From an uncultured Clostridia bacterium (GTDB lineage: Bacteria; Bacillota; Clostridia; Peptostreptococcales; Anaerovoracaceae), in the NCBI GenBank assembly GCA_934271235.1, contig CAKQQT010000004.1, positions 62,001 through 126,000 of the forward strand: 64,000 nucleotides of DNA. The letters run 5' to 3'. How positions within the stretch are numbered: the stretch's first letter is position 1; every line of letters starts with the position of its first letter. A model generated the notes under the pieces. That model did not search any database and was not told the origin of the DNA. It was given only the letters and a program-made list of their open reading frames with translations. The position numbers were made by a program, and so were the translations under genes. Below are positions 8,001 through 15,192 of this stretch, piece by piece.

Positions 8001-8763
8001 CATACACAAAATAGCTTACCTTCGCGAGAAAGGTCACTGCGGAACCCGGAAGCATAGATCTGCAATCATTTTCAGCGGACAGTTCGACATCCCATCTTTT
8101 GTCTGTGACAAAAATCTTGACTTTTTTCTCTACCGTATTCTTGTCAAAGCCTTCGTGTGTGATCGTGATCGTAGCTTCTCCGAATGCTTTCGCTGTGAGG
8201 AAATATTCCCCATCACAGTTCGACACGCTGACAACCTCTTCCTTGTTTGATATCACACTTTCAATTGCAAATTCGTCATATTGATATTTTTTACCATCGT
8301 ATTTTTCCCCGGATAACTGTGCCCCGAAACCTCGTTCATTATGCGGCAGCATGATTTCACTGTCTTCCAGAGCATAAAAATACCGCGTATGAGGCACGTC
8401 ATTTTCGCTTACATAAAAATAAAATACGTAGTCCTTGTTCTGATATGTGATCGTAATCGGCCATGTTCCGACTTGACTCGGAATATAATCAAAGGTTCCG
8501 TCCACATTCTGAATTATCGTACCACCATTTTCAGACTTCACACTGACAGTATAGTCCGTAATTTTGTTGCCGGCATACATCACCGTCATCGATTCTGTAA
8601 AGATTCCGTTCCCTACATTGCCTTCTCCCGGACGCGCACAGTCTCCTCCGCCATGCAGCGTGAGTTCTGACAGGTCAGGCTGTTCCTCTGCCCACGCCAT
8701 GCTTGGCATCATGGTCAGTACCATGCAAAGTGTGAGCACCATTGCAAAAATCTTTTTCTTCAT
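5092..8763 (-). CDS. Large secreted multidomain surface protein
   Basis: About 1223 residues from ATG at 8763, chosen because GAGGAGAAGT precedes it and it opens a clean signal peptide (MKKKIFAMVLTLCMVLTMMP, cleavage after SMAWA). An upstream in-frame ATG at 8847 would put 28 basic residues before the signal. The body is a series of beta-rich, Ig-like segments (one with GAQLSGEKYDGKKYQYD). A Gly/Thr/Pro linker (GDNTGGNTGGASGGA) near residue 960 leads to a Lys/Ala-rich helical stretch, and a C-terminal fibronectin-like module (KYRFYRSTKKASGYK). No LPXTG or lipobox. The promoter carries the shared motif. Probably an extracellular adhesion or matrix protein. Confidence 0.75.
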   Translation of the reverse strand: MKKKIFAMVLTLCMVLTMMPSMAWAEEQPDLSELTLHGGGDCARPGEGNVGNGIFTESMTVMYAGNKITDYTVSVKSENGGTIIQNVDGTFDYIPSQVGTWPITITYQNKDYVFYFYVSENDVPHTRYFYALEDSEIMLPHNERGFGAQLSGEKYDGKKYQYDEFAIESVISNKEEVVSVSNCDGEYFLTAKAFGEATITITHEGFDKNTVEKKVKIFVTDKRWDVELSAENDCRSMLPGSAVTFLAKVSYFVYDQENDCITDVEKPYVLEWNLKNQDQRNEVKIDASGDQAIVTALPQAGYQEVPIQLEVYETDANGEPVASIAFACYIEEEFYTIELDDFQADLKKGDSMTVIPSLMHHYVKDGSNHTEKVVNTSNTSVEFYVSGNNNLAISGEDGKFIITRPDAGNAGFGIGGKINGDDKCDRWFELNWIEDGGDEPQEPEHSTYFLGSLPDDNTSLKKSDISYKDRYINMSLESDAEENCLYFAVPTGKNYQPEAFQLINKAAKYSQKSGTDRSRAKDMLQCEGENLFTDNFSMKPVRTADIESQTYNIYKINLNKYLGHGDIRVVIDEDGDKKADNWVDLRFALNVTVRGDAKGVKRLYNAADAQRNLFNFESEFPDVVLEQNDNGKTGVYYNAMDVYDQGKDSYKQGRFSELALELEDGYVLNQISFLINGEKQPAKFQVVRYYDYAVYDANGHMLTDPEIRDCGWNGEQGSYGGKVMSGADKGQEKAQGFAVTKQVVLGKGAGSNDQHFVASFLKEQSQYSLKYLGALTEYLVFYENYYDHDGTIEIVFDVQELPTASEVSTKVEDFDGKICIIPESNQGGHKYVVSSEVLQDYVLTGEDGLNAKLQKEYHDNYSVEKVFEITATKDGQNVSELEQYITITIPKSMFKGKPKHYKVMNIDADGNMVEMETTYEINGDYIVFKTGHLSKYAIITDEDLDGGDNTGGNTGGASGGAIAPTPSDVTTSGTAGDKVTTAKTDVKTSEKTNADGTKETVAEVKVSAANQKEIIKQAKQNGSKEIILEVPASAAGDATSANVQLEKAFLDQLLKETNASLTIRTPFGDTTYTQDEIKALLEKADGDTVTLTVSKADPAAEEAERIAQAKAAAKKAAIKARSSKTAKGSVKVVLFTDAETKAFIKSMQDMGYTVKYRFYRSTKKASGYKVMLTKDKPVYLNTGGKKGVKYYYKVQVRIYDENGKLITATALKQCKYACRIWTK

Positions 8764-8837
8764 ACTTCTCCTCGTTCTCCTTCTCTTCCTTCTCTGCGGC
8801 CGGCTATTGCAGCCCGCTGCCGCGGTTTTATGGAAAT

Positions 8838-8881
8838 ATTTTATCATGGCGTAAGTGAAAAAGGTTATGCACCGTGCTAAA
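8838..8881 (-). promoter_or_regulatory. Promoter with shared 18-bp upstream motif (copy 3)
   Basis: On the minus strand TTTAGCACGGTGCATAAC (8881-8864) is identical to the copy at 4417. After exactly 20 bp it is followed by the extended -10 TGA TAAAAT (8843-8838). It drives the large secreted protein. Confidence 0.7.
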
Positions 8882-8979
8882 AAATTGACAAATAAAAAAC
8901 GAGCTGCACTTTCAGGGGATTGCTTTGTGTCAATCCTCTGTGCGTCAGCCCGCTATCTGCAATTTCATCTAATTCTTTG

Positions 8980-10584
8980 TTACGCTTCCGTAAACTTAAA
9001 CGCCAATCTGCCAGCGGCATGTGTGACCTGAAAGACTGCGTCGCCGCCGTTCGGGTTATCGAAGTTCAACTTATAGACCTTGTCATTCGGCCAATCTCCT
9101 TGATTCTTACACTTTTCGATCGTCACCCGATCGTCGCCGCAGCTCGGCTCGATATTTTCGAAGCTCGGGCTGACCGCCAGATAAAGCGTCACGCGCTTTT
9201 GCGGGTCATAAGTCTGCCGCACAAACTCCGTACCGTCCGCATCGGCTGTCGGCGCAAGGTAACCATCCGCCATGTCCGCAAAGGATGGCATCTTCGTATA
9301 CGCGCTGATCGGATAGCCTGTCACAACAATGCGCACGGCGTAGGTCTTGCCGTCCTTTTGGGCGTGGACAAAGCCCTCCGCCCCCGGCTGCGCGCCGCGC
9401 GATTCGAGACGCCAGCCCAGCCATTCTTCTTCCCATCCGGTGATCCAGCCGATCTGTTCATCTGCGTAGACCTTCCAGTCGGATTCTACCGGCACATTGT
9501 CTTCGGTAAGCATCGTCAGGCATTGGCTGCCGGCACAGGAGTTATAACGAAACGTCGGACCTCCGAGATAGTCCAGATACAGCTGCAGTTCACCGTTTTC
9601 GGCGTGCAGCGGGGTCTGATCCTCCGTATTCTGCACATTCTCCGCGTTGTTTCCGTCTTCTGCCGGCGTTCCCGCTCCATCGCTCGGAAGAAAATCTTTC
9701 ATGCCAAAGATCCCGGCGAGGCACAGGAGCAGCATGGCTGCGAGCACTGCGATCGTTTTGCCTGTCGTTCGCTTCTTTCCGGCATCCGCTTTGGGCTCAT
9801 TTTCCGTCTCCGACACGGTTTGATTCGTATTCTCCGTGCGGTCATCACTTTTTAGAATGACCGGCTGCTGCGGTTTCTGCCAAGAAAGCGCGGCATAGAG
9901 TTCCTCCATATTTTGATAGCGGTCCATCGGGTTCATGGCCGTACATTTTTGAATGATCTCGGCGGCCTGTCCGCTGCGGTAACGCAGAACTGCCGGATGC
10001 TGTCCGGTCAAGAGCATATTCAGGAGAATACCAACCGAAAAGACATCGGTGCGCACATCGGAACGAGTCAATCCAAATTGTTCCGGCGCGGCGTATCCGG
10101 CGGTGCCCAAAAGCCGCGTGTCGTTTTTCTTCTGCGGTTCAATGCGCATCGCGGCGTCCAAGTCGATCAGAAACAATTCTCCTTCTGCGGTCAGCAGCAC
10201 ATGTTCCGGCTTAACATCACGGTGAATGAAACCCTTTTTGTGCAGACAGGCAAGCGCGCGGCAGATCTGTGCCGTGATCTTCATGGCTCGTTTTTCATCC
10301 ATCTTTTCGCCGCCGTCGATCATTTCCTGCAGAGAAATGCCGTCGATAAACTGTTCCTTGACAACAAAAAAGCCTTCTTCCCACCGACATTCATAAACCT
10401 GCGGGAGTCCCTGGCAATCCTGCCACTTGACAGCTTCATAGACCGGCATCTCGCGGCTGTAAAGGCGCAGGATAAAAGAACCGGCGTGTTTATCTTTTAC
10501 GCGGTAGACTGCGCTGTCCTCTTTGATGCTCAGCTCCTTGCATTCCGCGTCTTCATAGCGGTTCAAAACGCTGCTGAAATCCAT
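8980..10584 (-). CDS. Membrane Ser/Thr protein kinase-like sensor
   Basis: 534 residues; GTAGGAG before ATG. Residues about 8-240 are a Hanks-type kinase fold with catalytic loop HRDVKPEHV (121-129) and later GTAGYAAPEQFG and DVFSVGILL. Departures from the canon: no clear Gly-rich loop, Arg in the beta-3 position where the ATP-anchoring Lys is expected (SFILRLY), and DLD (141-143) in place of DFG. A basic juxtamembrane stretch precedes one membrane helix (about 277-295), then an acidic spacer and an extracellular domain of about 200 residues. It is the last gene of a three-gene operon with the hydrolase and the DUF4282-like protein. It may be an active atypical kinase or a pseudokinase that senses the envelope. 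Confidence 0.85.
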   Translation of the reverse strand: MDFSSVLNRYEDAECKELSIKEDSAVYRVKDKHAGSFILRLYSREMPVYEAVKWQDCQGLPQVYECRWEEGFFVVKEQFIDGISLQEMIDGGEKMDEKRAMKITAQICRALACLHKKGFIHRDVKPEHVLLTAEGELFLIDLDAAMRIEPQKKNDTRLLGTAGYAAPEQFGLTRSDVRTDVFSVGILLNMLLTGQHPAVLRYRSGQAAEIIQKCTAMNPMDRYQNMEELYAALSWQKPQQPVILKSDDRTENTNQTVSETENEPKADAGKKRTTGKTIAVLAAMLLLCLAGIFGMKDFLPSDGAGTPAEDGNNAENVQNTEDQTPLHAENGELQLYLDYLGGPTFRYNSCAGSQCLTMLTEDNVPVESDWKVYADEQIGWITGWEEEWLGWRLESRGAQPGAEGFVHAQKDGKTYAVRIVVTGYPISAYTKMPSFADMADGYLAPTADADGTEFVRQTYDPQKRVTLYLAVSPSFENIEPSCGDDRVTIEKCKNQGDWPNDKVYKLNFDNPNGGDAVFQVTHAAGRLAFKFTEA

Positions 10585-10593
10585 TCTTTTCTC

Positions 10594-11544
10594 CTACTCA
10601 TGTGTTTGCAAAAAATCCAAAATCTCGCGTTTGACGCGTTCCGGCGCCGCGGCAAAGCTCTGTCCGTGGTTCGCGTCGTCGACCATGCATAAGCGCTTGT
10701 CCGAAGATGCGGACGCGGCGTAGTTCTGCTCGCTCATCCACGGATGAACGAAGCGGTCTTTTCGCCCATGGATCAAAAGAAGCGGCATGTCGCTCCGCTC
10801 TAGGACCGGTACGGTACTGACCCCGAAGCTGCATCCGGTCTTGCGGCGAAAAGCCCTGTCCGCAAGCGGATACAGCGGAAATACCGGCAGGTGCAGCACT
10901 TTTTTTATCATATGGCGGATGATCGGCTCCGGCGAGGTAAAGCCGCAGTCTGCGATCACGGCGCGGATCCGCTGCGAACAGCTTTCACCCAGCGCCAGCA
11001 TGACCGACGTCGCTCCCATGGAGATCCCATAAAAGTAAAACGGGATCTCGGGTCCATAAAACGGTTCCAGCGACCGGCTCCAGTCTGCAAGATCCTCGGC
11101 CTCTTTCTGTCCGAAACAGATGAACTCGCCCTCGCTTTCCCCCTGCGCACGCTGATGGATCAGCAGCAGGTCGTAGCCGGCGTCAAAAAGCTCCTTTGCT
11201 CCGCAGGAAAAATCCCGGTAGACGCTGCTGCGATAGCCGTGGGAAAGCAGCAGCACGCCGCGCGGCGGCTGCTGGGTATGCCTGCACAGCTTCGCGGAAA
11301 GGATCAGACCGTCGCGGCTGCGCATTTTCAGTTTTTCTCCGTCCAGCGCCTTGAGCCACGCCGATCCCTGCCGCATGGCCTCTTGGTATCGTGACCAGCC
11401 CTCGTTGACGCTTTTATCGCCTTTCTGTACTTTTTCAAAGCTCTGTTCGCGGCTGATCGCCAGACCGACTGCATGATCGGTGATTAAAAGCAATACGATC
11501 GCCGCGGCTGCCGTCAGGGCGAGAAGGATCCACCGCAGTTTCAT
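10594..11544 (-). CDS. Membrane-anchored alpha/beta hydrolase
   Basis: 316 residues. An N-terminal hydrophobic helix (LLALTAAAAIVLLLI) anchors it with the catalytic domain probably outside. Family features are the oxyanion region LLLSHGYRSS, nucleophile elbow GISMGA, acid region LLIHGRKDRFV and catalytic His in DDANHGQS, as in the peptidase S9-like/DUF-type esterases of Firmicutes. The ATG overlaps the stop of the upstream gene (ATGA), so the two are translationally coupled. Substrate unknown. Confidence 0.85.
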   Translation of the reverse strand: MKLRWILLALTAAAAIVLLLITDHAVGLAISREQSFEKVQKGDKSVNEGWSRYQEAMRQGSAWLKALDGEKLKMRSRDGLILSAKLCRHTQQPPRGVLLLSHGYRSSVYRDFSCGAKELFDAGYDLLLIHQRAQGESEGEFICFGQKEAEDLADWSRSLEPFYGPEIPFYFYGISMGATSVMLALGESCSQRIRAVIADCGFTSPEPIIRHMIKKVLHLPVFPLYPLADRAFRRKTGCSFGVSTVPVLERSDMPLLLIHGRKDRFVHPWMSEQNYAASASSDKRLCMVDDANHGQSFAAAPERVKREILDFLQTHE

Positions 11545-12161
11545 ACGCTCTTATCTTCCGGCGCGTCCGCGGCGTCTGTTTCTTCTGCCTGCATCGGCTC
11601 TGCATATGCAGCATCCGCTTCCTCCGGCAGGTCCTCAGCGGGTACCTCTTCAGCAGGCACTTCCTCTGCGGCCGCGGATCTCGAAACGGTTTCGTCCGGT
11701 TCTTCCTCCGCGAAGGTGAAGGTCGGCTCCATCTTGCTCAGTCTGCGGTCGATGGAAACCGTTTTGCGGCAGAGGATGATAAACATCATCACCAGCTCAC
11801 AGCAGACGCGCGCCGCCAGATTGCCGAGTACCAGAAGTCCGGCGCCCAGCCAGAACACAGCGGAGGACCCGCCCAACAGTCCCAGGATCATCTGCGCGAT
11901 GCCGACCAGAGTCAAAACGCAGACAGTAATAACATACAGGAAGCGAACGATACCCTCTGCATAAAAACGGTTGAAATTCAAAAAATTATACAGCTTTCCC
12001 CAAAAGCCGTGATACTTACCCTCATGCTTTTTGTTCAAGAAAGTCAGGAACAGCACAACGCCTGCGATCACCGCAAGCACGGCTGCTGCCGCCAGCAGAA
12101 CGGTGCCGTTCACAAAGCGGCTCATCGGTGAGCCGTAATATCCGTAATAATCGTAAAACAT
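11541..12161 (-). CDS. DUF4282-like membrane protein
   Basis: 206 residues; AGGGGGAC before ATG. Three to four hydrophobic segments (about 20-45, 75-95, 100-135). The ARVCCELVMMFIILCRKTVS helix is similar in style to DUF4282 proteins. The C-terminal ~60 residues are acidic, with repeated AEEVPAEEVPAEDLPEEAD. It is the first gene of the kinase operon, with a good sigma-A promoter upstream. The DUF assignment is tentative. Confidence 0.7.
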   Translation of the reverse strand: MFYDYYGYYGSPMSRFVNGTVLLAAAAVLAVIAGVVLFLTFLNKKHEGKYHGFWGKLYNFLNFNRFYAEGIVRFLYVITVCVLTLVGIAQMILGLLGGSSAVFWLGAGLLVLGNLAARVCCELVMMFIILCRKTVSIDRRLSKMEPTFTFAEEEPDETVSRSAAAEEVPAEEVPAEDLPEEADAAYAEPMQAEETDAADAPEDKSV

Positions 12162-12242
12162 AGATAGTCCCCCTTTGTCTTTTGTGCTTTTTCGTTTTCT
12201 GCCGCTCCGTGCTCACGTTTGCTTCGCGGAGCGACTCCTTTT

Positions 12243-12270
12243 ATTTTATCATTTTGTCGAATTATGTCAA
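12243..12270 (-). promoter_or_regulatory. Sigma-A promoter of the DUF4282-hydrolase-kinase operon
   Basis: On the minus strand: TTGACA (12270-12265), 16-bp spacer, TAAAAT (12248-12243) with an upstream TG. The spacer contains TTCGACAAAA, which resembles a Spo0A-type 0A box (TGTCGAA on the other strand). Confidence 0.65.
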
Positions 12271-12341
12271 CCGTTGTTCGCCGCGGCGGACAAACATTTT
12301 TCAACACCGAAGAACATCGCTTTTTTCAAGCCTTCGCGTCT

Positions 12342-12474
12342 TTATCCACATAGCCGTCCAAAATTGTATACAATTCTTTCAACATTCCCATGTGGATAAC
12401 CACAATTCCTGTAGATGTTGAAATTCCAATATGGAGCACCCTCCTATCTATTTGTCAACGGAAAGTTATCCACA
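12342..12474. promoter_or_regulatory. Cluster of three perfect DnaA boxes
   Basis: TTATCCACA occurs at 12342-12350 (+), 12391-12399 (-) and 12466-12474 (+). The cluster also holds a 14-bp palindrome AATTGTATACAATT (12362-12375) and a 9-bp inverted repeat TTTCAACAT/ATGTTGAAA (12377-12385 and 12415-12423) around the central box. The 340-bp gap between genes contains no ORF. It could be a DnaA-titrating or DnaA-regulated site; see findings for the oriC question. Confidence 0.7.
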
Positions 12475-12501
12475 TATTTTTGCCTTGGATTTTTTCGTTT
12501 C

Positions 12502-13281
12502 TCAGCCCTTGTTCGCGCTGTCAATTACTTCCACCCCTCTTTCTTTTTCCAAGCATAAAATTTCATTGATCCCCTGCCAGACGGAGGACGCCAAAAGCTG
12601 TTGATATTCCGCCGTTTGCAGCAAGGCACACTCGTTTGGGTTTGACAGGAAACCGCACTCTACCAGGATCAGGCTGCGTTCAGTGTCCTGAAAAAGGAGG
12701 ATGTCATTTTTGCTCATCGCACTGCGCTCACGACCGTCCGAAATGTTGATTTCCAACGATCTCTGGACAGCCTCCGCAAAGTCTTTCGCCGTATATCCCT
12801 GTCCCGGAACAGCCGTTCCCCTGTTCGTTTCCCGCGGATAAAAAACCTGAGCGCCGTATACTTTTTCATTCTGCGGGAAGCTGTTCAAATGGATGGAAAC
12901 CCCTAGGATCACCTCTTCCTGTTCTATCATTTTTTTGCGGTTCAAAAGATCTTCCCGCTTTTTTTGGCGGATCGTCCGCTCGTCGTCCGTGTACAGGCCG
13001 CAGTCATCGGTCCGAGTCATCCTGACCTCCACGGGGTAGCCCTGCATCTCTTTTTGCAGGCACTTAGCGATCGCCAGGTTGATGTCTTTTTCCTGAACGC
13101 CGTCTGCCGAAGACGCGCCGCCGTCCATACCGCCGTGCCCCGCGTCGATGACGATGACCGGCTTTTGTTCCGGAACGACCTGTACTGCAGGAGAAGATCC
13201 CGTCCCGATGAGGAACCGGAACAACAGCCCGAGCAGTACCGCGCTTCCTGCCAGAAGCAGGAGAAGTTTTCCCTTTTTCAT
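12502..13281 (-). CDS. cwlD: N-acetylmuramoyl-L-alanine amidase, CwlD-like
   Basis: About 259 residues from ATG at 13281 (AAAGGAAAG upstream; an ATG at 13317 is an alternative). One N-terminal membrane anchor, then an Amidase_3 domain. Zn ligands are visible as His and Glu in VIDAGHGGMDGG and EKDINLAIA, His in SIHLNSF, and catalytic Glu in ILVECGFLSN. The family cleaves the amide between MurNAc and L-Ala of peptidoglycan; CwlD of Bacillus acts on spore-cortex peptidoglycan. Divergent from alaX. The family is firm; a spore role is inferred from similarity. Confidence 0.85.
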   Translation of the reverse strand: MKKGKLLLLLAGSAVLLGLLFRFLIGTGSSPAVQVVPEQKPVIVIDAGHGGMDGGASSADGVQEKDINLAIAKCLQKEMQGYPVEVRMTRTDDCGLYTDDERTIRQKKREDLLNRKKMIEQEEVILGVSIHLNSFPQNEKVYGAQVFYPRETNRGTAVPGQGYTAKDFAEAVQRSLEINISDGRERSAMSKNDILLFQDTERSLILVECGFLSNPNECALLQTAEYQQLLASSVWQGINEILCLEKERGVEVIDSANKG

Positions 13282-13387
13282 CCCATTCTTTCCTTTCGTT
13301 TTCGGATCTTTTTTCATAGCTATTTATATGTAGCTGTGTTACAATGATTCTATCAATTCTAACCATTCCATCAGCAGGAGGATTTTT

Positions 13388-14620
13388 ATGAATACACGCA
13401 GATTGTTCCGCGAAAACGTTTATCAAAAAGAATGCGACGCCGTTGTTCAGAGTGCGCAGAGCCGCGACGGCAAGACACTGATATGTCTGGATCAAACAGT
13501 CTTCTTCCCGACCGGAGGCGGACAGAGCTGTGATATCGGCAGCATGAGCGGATTCCCGGTCACGGATGTTTATGAATATCAGGATGATATCTTTCACTGT
13601 GTCGAAGCTCCGGAAAACACGTTCGCGCCCGGGGATACCGTCCACCTGACGCTCGACTGGGAGCATCGCTTCGACAACATGCAGCGTCACTGCGGCGAAC
13701 ACATCCTCAGCGGGATGTTCTACCGCGAATACGGCGGCGTCAACCGCGGCTTCCACATGGGTGACCATTATATGACGATCGACATCAGTCTGGAAGCGAA
13801 ACCGGAATTTCAGACCGTCACTTGGGAAATGGCGAAACGCGCCGAGCTGTGCACCAATGAAGCGATCTGGAGCAACGCGCCGGTCATCACGCGCCATTTC
13901 GATACAAAAAAAGAAGCAGAGCATCTTCCGCTCCGCAAGGCGCTCGCCATTGAAAAGGATATCACGATCGTCTGTGTCGGCGACATCGAAAACCCGTCGG
14001 ACTGTGTTGCCTGCTGCGGCACGCATCCGTCCACAGCCGGACAGGTCGGCATGGTCAAGATCTTCAAAGTGGAACCGAACAAAGGGATGTTCCGTGTTTA
14101 TTTTGAGGCCGGCAGACGCGCGTTCCTCAAATATCAGGAAGAAATGGATGTGCTGACGACACTCTGCAATAAACTGAGCGCCGGTACGGAAGATGTCCTC
14201 GACAAGTACGCGAGCAGTCAGGAAAAGAACAAAGAGTCCCGCACGCAGCTCCACCTGCTCAAAAAAGAAGTCCTTGCCAAAGAGACTGCCGCCATACAGG
14301 AAGAGATCGCCGCGTCCGCTGCCGCAGGCAGCGCGCTCCCGCTCATTCGACGTTACGAGCTGCTGTCGCTCGACGATCTGGCTTCTCTGGGCCGCGAGAT
14401 CTCCCCGCAGATCAGCAAGATCGCCTTTCTGGTACACGAACCGACGCACACGGTTTTCCTGGTGTCAAACGGCAAGACCGACTGCGGCCGTCTGGTCAAA
14501 GAAAACGCTTCGATCTACAACGGCAAAGGCGGCGGCAATGCTGCGCTCGCCCGCGCGATCTTCACGAGCAGCGAATATGTCGACACGTTCCTGGATCTGA
14601 TCGAAAAGCACCTGCGCTAG
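13388..14620 (+). CDS. AlaX-type alanyl-tRNA editing protein with DHHA1 domain
   Basis: 410 residues; AGGAGG before ATG. The N-terminal beta-barrel precedes the editing domain, whose Zn-binding residues are His in RHCGEHIL (HxxxH) and Cys/His in CVACCGTH. A coiled-coil stretch (about 255-310) and a C-terminal DHHA1 domain (NGKGGGNAALARA) make it the AlaX-L class. It hydrolyses Ser- or Gly-mischarged tRNA-Ala in trans. Monocistronic, ended by a strong terminator. Confidence 0.9.
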   Translation: MNTRRLFRENVYQKECDAVVQSAQSRDGKTLICLDQTVFFPTGGGQSCDIGSMSGFPVTDVYEYQDDIFHCVEAPENTFAPGDTVHLTLDWEHRFDNMQRHCGEHILSGMFYREYGGVNRGFHMGDHYMTIDISLEAKPEFQTVTWEMAKRAELCTNEAIWSNAPVITRHFDTKKEAEHLPLRKALAIEKDITIVCVGDIENPSDCVACCGTHPSTAGQVGMVKIFKVEPNKGMFRVYFEAGRRAFLKYQEEMDVLTTLCNKLSAGTEDVLDKYASSQEKNKESRTQLHLLKKEVLAKETAAIQEEIAASAAAGSALPLIRRYELLSLDDLASLGREISPQISKIAFLVHEPTHTVFLVSNGKTDCGRLVKENASIYNGKGGGNAALARAIFTSSEYVDTFLDLIEKHLR

Positions 14621-14637
14621 CTTTACGTCTATTCTAA

Positions 14638-14679
14638 GACCCCTGACAAAGCAAAACTGTCAGGGGTCCTTTGGTTTTT
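14638..14679 (+). terminator. Intrinsic terminator of alaX
   Basis: Perfect 11-bp stem GACCCCTGACA/TGTCAGGGGTC with a 9-nt loop, followed by CTTTGGTTTTT. Confidence 0.9.
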
Positions 14680-14711
14680 GCTGTGAACTGCGATGAATTG
14701 CGATGAAACGC

Positions 14712-14731
14712 AAAAGCAGTACATTATGCAT
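14712..14731 (+). repeat. 20-mer dispersed repeat, copy 1
   Basis: AAAAGCAGTACATTATGCAT is also found at 48791-48810 (reverse) and 49079-49098. It lies in the intergenic stretch between alaX and the transporter promoter, where I see nothing else between about 14680 and 14900. Confidence 0.75.
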
Positions 14732-14905
14732 ACTTAGAAAATTATGGAAGGTCGTCGTGCGCTTTCTCATAACTGCAATACGGGCCAAAGGGGCTGCACC
14801 TTCAACAGAATTTCGTAAACGGTAATCTCCTCATCGTGTTTTTGTGTTCTGCACTATTTTTTTTCTGATTTTTTATGCTTTTTTTGAATTTTCTGAAAAT
14901 TTCTA

Positions 14906-14934
14906 TTGACAAATGTGTTTTGCCGTTGTAAGAT
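14906..14934 (+). promoter_or_regulatory. Sigma-A promoter of the transporter leader
   Basis: Consensus -35 TTGACA (14906-14911), 17-bp spacer, -10 TAAGAT (14929-14934). The transcript would begin near 14941 with a small GAACC/GGTTC hairpin. Confidence 0.85.
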
Positions 14935-14982
14935 GTCTACAGAACCGAGAGGTTCGACAAATAAGATTCGGGAGGAAGAACA

Positions 14983-15030
14983 ATGTTATTCGGCTTTTAT
15001 TACTATTATTACTTTACGAAGGACAATTGA
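14983..15030 (+). CDS. Leader peptide rich in Tyr/Phe codons (attenuation)
   Basis: A 15-codon ORF, MLFGFYYYYYFTKDN, is preceded by a strong GGAGG about 8 nt upstream of ATG. It has five consecutive Tyr codons flanked by Phe codons and lies between a sigma-A promoter and an intrinsic terminator, ahead of an ABC transporter of the TrpXYZ family. This is the textbook arrangement of a ribosome-stalling leader: when charged tRNA-Tyr (or Phe) is scarce, stalling should favour an antiterminator and transporter expression. The ORF and terminator are seen directly; the mechanism and the amino acid sensed are inferred. Confidence 0.8.
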   Translation: MLFGFYYYYYFTKDN

Positions 15031-15092
15031 ATAAGGTAAAAAAGGCTTGTAATTGCATTGTAACGATAAACTGAATATGTTAATTATAAAGT

Positions 15093-15142
15093 CCGCTTGT
15101 GGTTTATTTACCCATAATAAAACCGCAAGTGGCTTTTTATTT
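15093..15142 (+). terminator. Attenuator terminator upstream of the transporter
   Basis: CCGCTTGTGGTTT pairs with AAACCGCAAGTGG (13 bp, two G-U wobbles in the RNA) and is followed by CTTTTTATTT. An upstream AUAAAC (about 15065-15070) can pair with GUUUAU in the 5' arm, a possible antiterminator. Confidence 0.8.
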
Positions 15143-15192
15143 CGCATTGATTCCCAAACATCAAAACTTTGAAACATTTTAGGAGGACAAAC

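Noticed and set aside
12162-12501. Chromosomal oriC
   Set aside because: Three DnaA boxes are present, but there is no dnaA/dnaN/rpmH neighbour and genes on both sides are mainly on the minus strand, without the orientation switch expected at an origin.
13064-14449. 461-codon minus-strand ORF
   Set aside because: Antisense shadow of alaX; the alaX frame has clear family motifs and a ribosome binding site.
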